Shown in pieces: positions 26,043-38,000 of a stretch of DNA of 64,000 nucleotides. The stretch spans positions 6,574,244-6,638,243 of the forward strand of contig VWZP01010904.1 of assembly GCA_013396995.1 (NCBI GenBank). Reading direction: 5' to 3'. Every line of letters begins with the position of its first letter. Position 1 is the stretch's first letter. The position numbers and the translations under genes were made by a program. Below the pieces are notes generated by a model. The model made no database searches and was not told where the DNA came from. It worked only from the letters and a program-made list of their open reading frames with translations. This DNA is from Dicaeum eximium (lineage: Eukaryota > Chordata > Aves > Passeriformes > Dicaeidae).

Positions 26043-29000
26043 GTAACCGGGCAGCAGCGGCGGGTCCCCCTGCGAGTGGCGAGGGGCAGTCCGGCTGGGC
26101 GCGGAGCGGGCCGAGAGGCCGAGCCGCAGGCGGGAGCGAAGGGGAGCGCGGCGCCGGCGGAGGAACGGGCCCCGCGCTGCCGCGGCTGGCGGGGGCTCGG
26201 CGGGCCGGGCCTCGGCCGGAGCGGGGGCTCGGCGCGGGCGGTGGGCTCGCCCTGGCTGCAGTGAGGGCAGGGCACAGGAGCCCGGGCGCTCCGGGGGTGC
26301 AGCTGCCGTGGTCCGCACCGGGGCGGCCGCTGGAGGCTGGCGGGGCAGCAGCTCGTCCTTCGGTGCTGCCCGCCTCCCGCGATGTGCCTCGGATGGTACG
26401 GGATAAAAACTGTGCGAAATTTAATTTTCACTTCTGTTATTGCCAGTGTTCCAGGGCAGTCAGTTGTTACTGTTAGGAGGAAATCAGACTAAACACTTGA
26501 GTCAATACTTGAGTTCTTCTCTGTCAGGCGTGTTCTGAGAGATCAAAGTCTGTTTTCACATGCACATGTGAAAATGTTTGTCTCGTATTTTCTGATCAAC
26601 TATTTTGTTTATAAATGACCAACAGTTTTTTTGGTGAGTTTAAAAAAAGTCTGAATTATTCTTTGATAAAAGTAATGTAGAAAGATTAATTCATTTAAGT
26701 GTACTTACTAACCAGCTTAGAGTAAAATAATTTGAAAACATGTATATTTTATGTTATGCTGACTTCTTATTACTAATGTATCTGTTTGTGTAGGTACACG
26801 GGTGCTCTGTTGGAGGAGGAGGCCCTGAAAAAAGCAGCAGAAAATGGATTGTCTTCACCAGAATTTTTTGAGCTTTGCATTTGGTTGGGTTCCCAGATAA
26901 AGTCACTTTGTAATATGGAAGAAAGCATCACTGCAACAGATGGTATATGAATGTTAATTTAGTATTTGTTGAGTGGATTTAGACCCATACTGTTCAGCTA
27001 ATAGTGAAATTACAGTGTTGAAGTTTACAAGAAAGCTGGAAGGTAGCTAAGCACAGGTTGATATTTGTGTACATGTGGCTCTTGGATTAAGGTCTTTTGT
27101 TCTGAAGACTGTTTCAGAAGGGAAAAAGAAGGTGATTTGGGGTGGCTTTAGATATACATAAATGTAAAAAGTGCATTCATGCCTGTAATCATATTTTGAT
27201 GGCATAAATTGCAGTGCCAGGTGTTTTCCAGCTGTTGGTCCAACACAGGGTTCCAGCCAGCACCGTGTGTGGATACATGAAGTGCTTGGTAGTGCTGCCT
27301 GATTACTTCTGTCCAGGGCTGGAGTTTGGATGAGATTTTATATTACTTATGATTTTACCAAAAAAAGTAGTTGAACTAAAACCAGTCACTGAAAAGAATG
27401 GGTTCTTTACTCCTGTCACTTCTTCATCAGAAAATTAGTTATATTGACACGCTATTTAGTGACATAAACTGTTCACTTCCTACTGATGGTCATTTATGTT
27501 CATGTCTTCACAGACTGCTGTAGCATTACCCCATTCAAAGCATGAGTACAAGATACTATTAGAAGGCATATCTGCTTGTATGTAGGGCTTTTTTAAGAAA
27601 AATGTTACTGGGGTGGTATGTGGTTAATCTTTGGGCTGTTGAAATCTGCAATATAAGTGTATGTTGAAATAATTAGATTGCAGTTTGATGTGTCTGTAAA
27701 AAGCCATTAATCATGCATTTATTTCCATAGGTGTGAAAGATATAGAGAGCTTCCAGCTTGAGATTAGTGGCTTTCTGAGAGAAATGGCTTGTCCATATTC
27801 GTCACTGGTGTCTGGAGACATCAAAGACAGATTAAGAGAGAAAGAAGATTGTCTTAAACTCCTGTGTGAGTAATAATAATTTTTCCTGTATATAATACAA
27901 TATTTTATGTGCATGCTTTGTCATAACTGAACGATTTACACTGAAGAGTTCTTTATGAGTTTTTAAGTTGATGTGTACAGTCATTACATATTAGCTCAGC
28001 ATGCATCAACTCACTTGTGCAAAGTGAAAAATAGAGCAACATTAGAAAGCTGTTTAGCAGAAACTGAAATTTCTTTTAAAAGTATGGTGCAACCTACTGA
28101 GGCCTCCTGATCCCTCTCTTGATCCAGTTGTTCCAGCTCACCTAAACTGAGACCTTGCTTCTTGTGTTTGTGAAAGGTTTCAGGGCAGCTTGAACAGAAA
28201 TGCTGCACAGTTTGAAGGTTCTAAAAGCAGAATTGAGAGAAACAACATTTAAGTGTAAGTTGGACTTAGACAAAGGAGTGGCAGCAGGAACCAGTGTGGT
28301 AATATGAAACTAGCCAAGGAACTTGGGATCTGGTGGCAGAAGGGAGTTGAACAGTTAAATGCAGTGTGTAGACTGAAGGTAGGAAGCCAGGTGAGAGGAA
28401 ATTGAGGTAAAGAATAGGAAACATACTGACTGACCTGTTCAGGAGAGAACTGAGAAAGTCTCCCTTTTATCATGGTTATCTTACAAATGTATATATTGTA
28501 GCTGTACTGAGAAAGTGGATGCAGAAATGCTTAAGTGTCTCTAAGTCTGCTGTTATAATGCTTTTCTCTCCAGTATTTCTAAGTACAGAACTTCAGGCTT
28601 TAAAGATACTGCAGAGCAAGAAAATTAAAGGCTCTCATTTGGAAAAGCACAATGAAATTATTCAGGAAGTGCAAGCTATTTGTGATGCACTGGGTCTGCC
28701 AAACTCCTCATCTTCTGGTATTCCTCCCTTGTTAACCAGTGTGGAACAAAAGGTATGGGCTTTTACTCTTCTCACCATTGCTAAACTGTAAGCACTATCT
28801 CCATAAGCATTCATTGTAGAGTTAAAGGCCCAGCAGTCTCACCCATAAAAGCCCTATCTGACAAGTGCAAAAGAATTTTAATTCTGAAACCCAGCTTAGT
28901 GTTTTAAGTTAAACTGTTTCAGTTGTGAGGTGAAGTATTTCAGCATTTCCCAGAGGTTGCAATGTACCTGATCAGACATATTTTGCCATGCAAGTTTAAG

Positions 29001-32000
29001 GTATAAGTTTTCCTCTTACCCATTCAAATGTGCTATAGCAAGCAGAAAACTTTGGGTAATAACTGATTGTGCCTTTATACACCTGTAGTCATTTCTAGGA
29101 TGTATTTAAATTTGATATCCAAAACTTAAAATAGTTCTTTTTAGTTCATTAATTTCTTAATTGGAAGTATGGATTTGTTGGTGGTATTGCCTTAGTTGCA
29201 GAAGAGGATGAAGATGCCTGAATTGCCAGTATTCAGTGAATAAGCCAACTTAAACCTTAGTCAGCAATATATTTCTTTCTGTTGTGTCCCTCCAGGTTCT
29301 AACTTATTTCACTGATGTGATCTTTAATCTGATTTCCTTACTGCAGAATGTAAATAGGCTGTTGAGGTGGCATTTATCTTCTCTGTCAGACAGCTAAAAG
29401 TTTTGCTCTTCATCTCTCTCTAGTGTTTGGGGAGAGAGTGACTGATCCCCCCTTTAGGGTAGAATAAAAACTTCCTCTGCTTCTGAGTCTTTGAATTTAA
29501 TAATTTGACATGATTGTGCTTGGCTTTTTTTCATTCTTCCTCATCAACCAGTGGGCAGTTGAACATTCAGAGATTTTGGGAAGAGAGCCTGTTACTTGCA
29601 TGGTTTTCTTATAGCTGTCATCACTGTGACAAGACAAAACTGTTAATAGGTTAATTTATCAAAGGCATCACCCAGGTGCAAGTGGAACTGCCTATTCCTG
29701 CACTATAACTGTGCTTGATCTGTTTAGTTCTAAGGAAATCTTTACATTCAGTAAATATTTTTGAAGGGATGAAGAAACAATTCTAGCACTGTTCTGGGAA
29801 TGAAAATATCAGAGTTACAGCTGATGACTAATGGCCTGATTGTGCTGATCACCCTCTGTGGGTGTTAGCTGTGTTTACATCCATGTGTAGGCTGCAGCTA
29901 TGGCCAGTGGCCTTCCTTGCTCAATTCCTTGCTTCATTTCTCAGGTACAGATTTAGTTTAATCCTATTATACGGAGAGGACTCCAGTTCTGCAGTTGTGG
30001 GACGGCAAGACCAGACCTGGAGCACCAGTTCCTTCATACACACACAGAGATATAGAATGTTTTGTTTGAATTATTAGACACCTGGTATCTGTCATCTTTT
30101 GCAAAGTCCAACATTTCCTATCAGACAGCATCACAGGCTTGAATTGTGCATAGTGTTGCCATCCCAGTTTGTATTCAGAAGTACTAAAATGAGCAGAACC
30201 TTAAAAGCGTTTTATCTTTGGTTTTGGTTGGTTGGTTTGTTGGTTTTTTTTTTATGAATGCTACCTGGACTATTTTCTAATAGTTTTTAGGTCTGTCAGT
30301 TCCACAGTGGTTATACCACTTGTACGCACTTCAGAGTGTAGAAAGGTGGCAAAACTAGTTCATTCATCTTCTGTGACTCCAAATTAATAGTGTAATTTGG
30401 TCTCTGTGTGTTTAATCCCTTATGCAGGACTTTTTCTTACCTTGCAGGAGATTTTGTAGAATTTCTGCAATGTGTTTACTTGTCCTTCATTCATTACTTT
30501 AATATAGGACAAGTTTGGAGTTATTTTGATGACAGAGTTAGAGACCAAAACTTACAGGTACAGCTGCTTTAGAAAGGTGGTGCCACCAATTAAAGTTCAT
30601 TGGCTTTGTAAACATTTTTTTTCAGAGCACCATTTTGTTACTTTTTTTTTAATATGCTCACAGAAATTCACTTGAAATGATACATTTATTTTTCCAGATA
30701 TTTTTTGGCATTTGATTTAATTAGATTCTGCATAAAATTGCACTGTTGGTGTTTAGTATTATATAATTCATAATACAGATTCACATACTGATCTAGTATT
30801 TTTATTTAGTGTATCTGCAAATCTGTCTGCAGCATGTCATTTCAACATGTCTGCTCGTTGTCTCTGTCTAGCATCTTCAGCATTGTCAATAGCTGTGGGA
30901 GTAGTTCTGAGAATAGTTTGGCTGTGCAGCAGCAACCTACCAAAGGCCAGATTACACACTGTATTTTGGTATGGAACATTAGAACATTTACTGTTTTAAG
31001 TGATTTTTCAGTTTATTTAAGAGACTAGTATAAAATCAGGATTGCTTTCTTCATTCAAAATGAGTTTTATAGTAGCTCAAACTTCGAACGTACAATCATA
31101 GCAAGTATCTTTTGCATCTCCTGTACTTACCTATGGTAGTGGTTATCAATATACCTAAGAAAATGAGAGATAAATTGACAGTATTACAGCCTTCTACCAC
31201 TTATTTTATTATATAGTACTGAAAAACTAATAGTAATTTTTAAGCTGTTTAAGATGCTGTTCCCTTGTAAAGTATATTTACAAGGGAGGAATCTAGGAGT
31301 CAGTCTGAAATTTAGTGCCAAAACCTCCGTAAATTCTAAATGAACATTGATGAAAGATTCGGAAAAGTTCATGCCAGTGAACAAAAAGCCAGTTGTGCTT
31401 TGTAACTAGTGCTTACATCTGGCTGTTTTTCAATCAAGATAGTGAATTTCACACCTAATTAGAAAGTGACATTCTAGTACTGTTTATTTGAAAAAAAGTT
31501 TTAATGTGATATTTTTCAAAAGACTTCTGAACTTTTTTTACCCACATTATTAAAAGTACTCTGCTACTTTTCACATATCAGTAGAATGAAAAGAAACTAC
31601 AAAGGGCTACTGAACAAACTAAGTCAAAATCAAGGTAACGTAACATTAAGTGAAATGTGAGAAGAATATTTTTTAAAATAGTTGGGTAGACATCCTAGAA
31701 TTTGTTATTATTTAAATGAATGTGTTTCGTTTAACTGTTGATCTGTAGTATTTTACAGATGTAATGGTGCATGGACAGTAAGGAGTAATGTAACTGCAGG
31801 GAACGAGAGTTGTCCTGTTCCCCAGACATCAGGGCCAAACAAAAATGTATTTAAAATTAGATAAATACTGAATTTGTCTGCAGGTATATGAAAGAGAGGC
31901 TTAAAAATATTTTATGCTTAAGATTTTAGGTGATCTCTCTGCAACTGTACAGTACACCTTATGACTAATTAAGGCATTCTTTCCTCAAAGTGTTGCTGTT

Positions 32001-35000
32001 TTAAATTAATAACACGACACCTTTCTTCAGGTCAGGTTTTTTCAAAATCTTGAAAAACCCTCGAGGAGGTGCATACATATATGATGTTGTTCTGTGCAAA
32101 AGGTGTTAAATGTAAAAAATACTGTTCTGTTTTGACAGAAGATGAGGATATTTAATAAATACATTGAACATGGTAATGAAATGGGAGCTAGATTTTTTTT
32201 CAGTAGTACAAAATTACAAAACAAATAAGAAATGGCATGTTCAATAAAGATACACTTTATTTGTTAACAGTAGAATAACTGTTTATTTTTATGCAGCAGA
32301 TTGGAATTTGGTATTTTTGTCTCAAGCAGACCTAACAGCTTATTTGTTTTCATTTTATATTTAGAGACTGTGTGAACTCCCAAAGCGATCCCATAAATTT
32401 TTACTGTTACTAAGGTCATTGTCAAATAGTCAAATATACCTGTCTACATCTAGTTTTAATTATTTGGTTTGCCTTTTACACCTGAATGTGTAAAAATATT
32501 AGAATGATTTGGCTATTACAATTTGTTTTTTTGTTTCCTTGGGTATGTTTTCACTGCTCTTTTATCTGAGCACTGCATTTGGCTTTGTTCCCACTTACAT
32601 GTGCAGGCATCTTTCTGGGTTGTGGGAGGTTTTTTAAACTCCTGCATATCCTTCTCAGTCCAGGGCAGCTATCATGTGTGGGAATATGGGTTATAGCATA
32701 GATTCCCACATCCATTGTGTTCTTGTCCTCTGGCAGACTGTTGTGTGTCACTTCCTGTGCTCACTCCTCTGTCATCAGTCATGGCTGGACAATGTATTCT
32801 GAAGCTGGAAGGCAGCTCAGCTTATTTCACCATTATAGCTGTAGGATTTCCCCATGAGCCCTTGCTGATGGGAGTGAGGAGTAAGTGGAGGTTCACTAAT
32901 CTGAATGTGACTTTACAGTGTGTCAAAAACATAGGCCACCTCATGAGCATAGACCACTTCATCAGTGAAAAGATTCCTCCTTAACTGTTACTGATTAGTA
33001 AATCAGTAATAAAAATGGATAAAAATTACATAGGTGTTCTCTTTAACTTGGAAAGAAAACATTGCAGAAATCTGAGGGCAGTTTCTCACTCAGTGAAAGA
33101 TTGTTTCATTTACTTGCTCTTGTTGCTTCTAGTTCTGATTTTCATTGAGCATCTTCCTTAATTGTTCTCTCTAAACTTCCTTTCACTTTTCAGTTCATGG
33201 AAATCAGGAGTGTGCAGCAGTGATTGACTTGTGATGGCAGAATGTGTGGCTTTTGTATGTGGAGCCCAGTGTTGCATTTACCTCTTAGTTGTCCTTGCAG
33301 TTGCAAACTTAAAATAATTCTACTCTGTAGGTAGTATTCAGCATCACTGGCTTTCAGATCTTCTTTCACACTCTAACTGTAAATTACATTGAGGACTTTT
33401 GTTTTGTTGTATTGTTTTTGTTTCAGTAGCTGGTCTCATTTTGATCTACTCTTCTTCCTTTCAACCTTTGAGGTAATATTTCTGACCTCAATGGTATATG
33501 AATAGACACCTCTTGCCCAATAGAATTTTTAATTCATCTGCTGTTCATTCCTTCTTCTATACTAATTACTGATCTATTAATCTCTTGCTGTCATACTGAT
33601 CTTATTCTATTGTTGGTTATTAACTTTGCATTTTGATTCTTCAGACTATTATTTAAATTCAAACATACTTGTTCTTAGGTGCATTTGCATTTTTGAGTGG
33701 AATATGGCACCATGTACATGCTTCAGTAAAAAAAACTGGCTATTGCAAAAAACAGACAACCTTGGAGTGTTTTTTGTAAAGAAAAAGGTTATAAAGCAAG
33801 GATTATCAGAGAAGGAGGAGTGTTGGGATCAGTATGGTACATGGAACTGAACTTCACCCCTTATTGTAACCTCTTTTGATAAGAATGGAATATAATAACA
33901 GGGAGTGTTACACTAATTAGATTGCCACTTTTCAGATACTACTAGGCTGTCTTTTCTGATAGAGTTAGAACTGTTTTGCCTTAATTTGTTCACTGCACGG
34001 TATATTTACCTCAGACTTTTTCTGGGATACTGTGTTTTTAACCTGCCAAAGTGCTGCCCAGCAGTGATGTAAAAAGAAAGAACAAAAACCTTGGTTTTCG
34101 TAGAAAATTTGAGTTCAGATTTTTTCTTCATATATGAAAAAGAAAACTTAGATAATTATAAAAATCCTACCACACAAGAATTGATTTTCTGAGTATTTAT
34201 TTTTTTAATTAACTAGGTGCTCTAGAATTTGATTTTTGACTTCTTGAATTTTTTTTCATAGCAATCATTAGAGATATTTCTGTAACTTGTGAAGCTCAAA
34301 ACTGAGCTTTGAACCATGCCTTTATGACAAATGTAATGTAAATGCCTGTGTGCCCACATGAAGTCTTATAATCCCTGCAAATGTATCTAATGGCTGTCCC
34401 CAGTTACAGGTTTTACTGTAGATCATGCACTACCTTAATCCTTCCTTTGACATATAAAAGAAAAGTAACTCTAGTTTTACTAATTTTGCTTGGGTTCCCC
34501 ATGGATATTTACTACAGCAAATGAAGATGTAGTTCTCTCCATCAGACTGTACAAAACTTGCAGGAACAGTAATATGCATGCAGTCAACTCCAGCTGCAAA
34601 ATCAGCTGGATTATCTTCAAGTTATGTACAAGTGTTGTGTGCATTCATGGTAATGATTTTAGAAGAGCTTTGCCAAAGGAAGTTCACTCAAGAAGAGGAG
34701 GTAGAGGTTTCTTGTAATGAGAGATGAGAATGCAGTGGTTTTGGAAGGTAGAGAGAGCATATTTCATCTCTAATTATTGAGGGCAAGAACTAGTGGAAGA
34801 AGTATAAGCAAATTTGATTTTGAGTGAATGCAAAAGTTTTAAACATAATGTTATCTGGAACCAATTACAAGATTAAAATAATGAGGAAAGAATGACTGCA
34901 TACCTGTCAAATCTCCTGCCTTTCTTATTAATACCCACCACCAGATTTTTTGTAGTCCAGTGTAGCATTTGGCAGCAGAACTCTGAACTTCCAATTGTTG

Positions 35001-38000
35001 TCATTACAACACTTAGTAGTATCTAAAATGAGTAATTTAACTAGTGCTACTTTCTGTATGCACTTGATAAATCTGCTATATAACTAGTGTTCTGTTAATG
35101 GGAGGACAAGTGATGAGCCATATTTTTAATATAAAATAATATTTTTAGTATAAAATATTTTTGTATAGAGGCTGGTCATCTTATAAAAGTATTCAGGAAA
35201 TCTTTTTGTAGTGGATCATAAGCCAGAAGATTAATATCTGTTTTCATGAGTCTGCTAAAACAAACATGCTGTATTTGATCTTCTGAGTAGCAAAATTAGA
35301 TTGTTACAAATTTTGCTGAAATAAATCTAAATATCATTTGTGATCTGAGATGCATGTGTTTTTTTTTCAGATAAAGGACATTCTATCAAAAGTGAAAAAT
35401 AACCATGTGGGGAAATCACTGCTAACAAAACCTCTGAACTCTGACCAAGTGGTAAAGAAAAGCTTCTCCATTTCTTTTCAGTATTTAACAGGATGTTCAA
35501 AATAAATGCATATGGCTCCATATAACTTTGCCTTTTTACAGTCACTGTTCTATTGCTGAATATTAATACTAAAATTAAATTGCTAAATACTAACAGTAAT
35601 AATCAGATACTTCCAGAATTGACATGAATTAGGCCTTGTGTTGATTCATCCATTGCTCACTTTCAAATCATTTTGTATATACATACTACTGTAGCATTTT
35701 ATGGATGCTGTGTAGTTTATAGTGGTCACCTCGGGATAGACTTCTTAGGTGATGGATGGGGTTAAGTTTGAATTGACCTCTATAGCTTTACATATTTGAA
35801 TTTCTTATTGTAACACTGCAGGAAAGGTTGGAAAGAATCAATGATGCTCTTTGCAGTGAGTACGAGTGTCGACGGCGGATGTTGATGAAGAGGCTCGATG
35901 TGACTGTGCAGTCTTTTGGCTGGTCTGATAGAGCAAAGGTAAACTTGATGTATTTTTTGCTTCCTGTAGCTGGGAGTCTGCTGCTGTTCCCCAAGTCTTC
36001 CTACAGAATATGCATACCATGTAAATACAAAAATACACTTCCATCACTGTTGCCTTTTTTCCAGCCTGTTTCTCATCTCCAGCTGTAATATCCAAATCCT
36101 AGGTATTAAGGAAGGGGATGGATTTAACCAGGTGGCACAGTCCCTCCTTTGTGACTGTTTATAGCCTCACAATTAGAAATTCTAGCATCCTTTGTTGGGG
36201 TTTCTCACGTTAATTAAAGTTCCCGTCTCTCTGTTTTCTTTTCTGTATCTAACACCTTCCAATGAAGTAAACTAAGAGGTAGCCTCAGCACTTCTCACGC
36301 AGATGCAAAAGTGAGATAAACACTGGGCCTTAACATAGATTGGGTGTAAAAAGTGACTGTTCATAAAGTCTGAGAGGTTACAGTGACTGCCCTCTATCTT
36401 GGATTCAGGGCTTCTAGATGAAGAGCTGTTCAGTTGAACAGGTTATTTGAATAGTAGCTTGTGTAAGAAAATAACACAATTGCTTGTAATCCTTCAGGTC
36501 ACTGAAAGTTCCAAAGCACTCCTTGGTACTTGTTCTGCTGGTATTTCTTTAATTGTGATAATTTCATTTGTACTATTTCCTAGAACTCTGTATATTAAAA
36601 AATAGTCATGATATTTCTGAGCTGGAAATATATCTTGTTTGTATCCCAAAGAGTAGGGAGATAACATACATGAAGTTTGTAATTTAATGGACACATGTGA
36701 GAAGCTGGAGGCAGATGTTTTTGTTCATTAGTGGCAAGATCAGCTTTCCTTCCAAAGGTTTCTTTAGAAAGCTTAAGATGAATAGATCTTAAAAACTTGG
36801 AAAGCTTACTGAACATATAGACTGTTACAAGTCTTTGTGATGTCACAATTTGTCATTGACACTTGCAGAATCAACTACATGAGGGTTCACTAAGTATCAC
36901 TGGAAGACATAAGTCTAGGTGCTGCTGTGCTGTGTTGGAATAGCTCAGTTTAATTTCTGAAGGGCTTGTGCATTCTTTTATGCTGCAAGAAAGGAAGAGG
37001 GGGGCATTTAGCTCAGAGAGGCCAGGAGATATCCCTACCTGTATAACTTCCTTACAGCTGAACCGATACAATTACGTATCTTCAAATTTAAAGTATACGT
37101 CCAAAATGTAGTTGATGTGACTGATGACTAACTTAAGCAGACTAAAACTTTGTCACTTGCTATTGTTCCATTCAAACAATGTGAAAAACAATGAACATTC
37201 TTATGAAATAGAACAATAAAGTAGTCAGATAAGTTTTCTTTTCTTGTAAAGACTGTTGATGTGAAATATATGCAGTTACAGAAATAAGCAGGTTACATAC
37301 AAATTCAAAATAATATTCTGTTTTAAAACTTTTTTTCCCCCCTGTTTCTCTTGAAGGATGTTAATAACTTTTTTGAGAAGGTTTTGGGGATTAGAATGTT
37401 TTGGCATTGATGTGATTTAGAGTTTTGGGGTTTTTTTTAAGTCAAGAGACAAATTGTTGTCTTTTAAAAATTTGTTAGCTTGCCTTTCCTCCCACCATTA
37501 AATAGATCTTGATATGTTTCTCTGCTTTTGGTGGTGTGGCATTTTGGGGATTTTTTTTTGGTTTTTTGTAACTTATTCAGCCTCCAAGAGGGCTAAGTTT
37601 GCAGACTAAAATGGGTTCACAAAAGGTTCGGCATGTATTGTCTGGTCTAACCAATATCAAATGTTTTATTTCACTCTGAAGGTCATTCTAGATTTTCCCA
37701 GAAAGTATATTTATTTTTCTTTTCTGCTAAATAAATTAGGCATAAGAGCACGCTTGGAAAAAAATCTCATGTTGTCCCCTTCTCAGTCTCACTTTCTCAT
37801 GGCTTGCATAAGTGTTGCTGCATTGTTATATTTTCAGGTTTTTTCCACAAATTTACCTTACTTTGAAGCTGCTCTGTTTTCATGATGTTTAGAAGCAATC
37901 TGTTGAATATGGTTACGTAAAGCTCTTGAGAGAGCAATATGGACTCCTTAAGTTTTAGTCTGCAGACATGTTAGAAGACATTAAAGAATCTGTTTGATGC

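Larger units (their letters stand above)
25550..26400 (+). promoter_or_regulatory. CpG-rich promoter region of FAM98B, with assembly gap
   Basis: From about 25550 the base composition changes abruptly from AT-rich to very GC-rich with dense CG dinucleotides, peaking at about 25780-26350, then returns to AT-rich by 26400. It covers the first coding exon and the start of intron 1, as expected for a housekeeping-type CpG-island promoter. I see no TATA box close to the start codon. The transcription start is probably between about 25850 and 25970, but cannot be fixed from sequence. No divergent gene was recognised on the other strand. Confidence 0.75.

Noticed and set aside
25553..26431. Long Ala/Arg/Pro/Gly frames on both strands in the CpG island
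   Set aside because: High GC content removes stop codons; the frames run through the N gap and match nothing.
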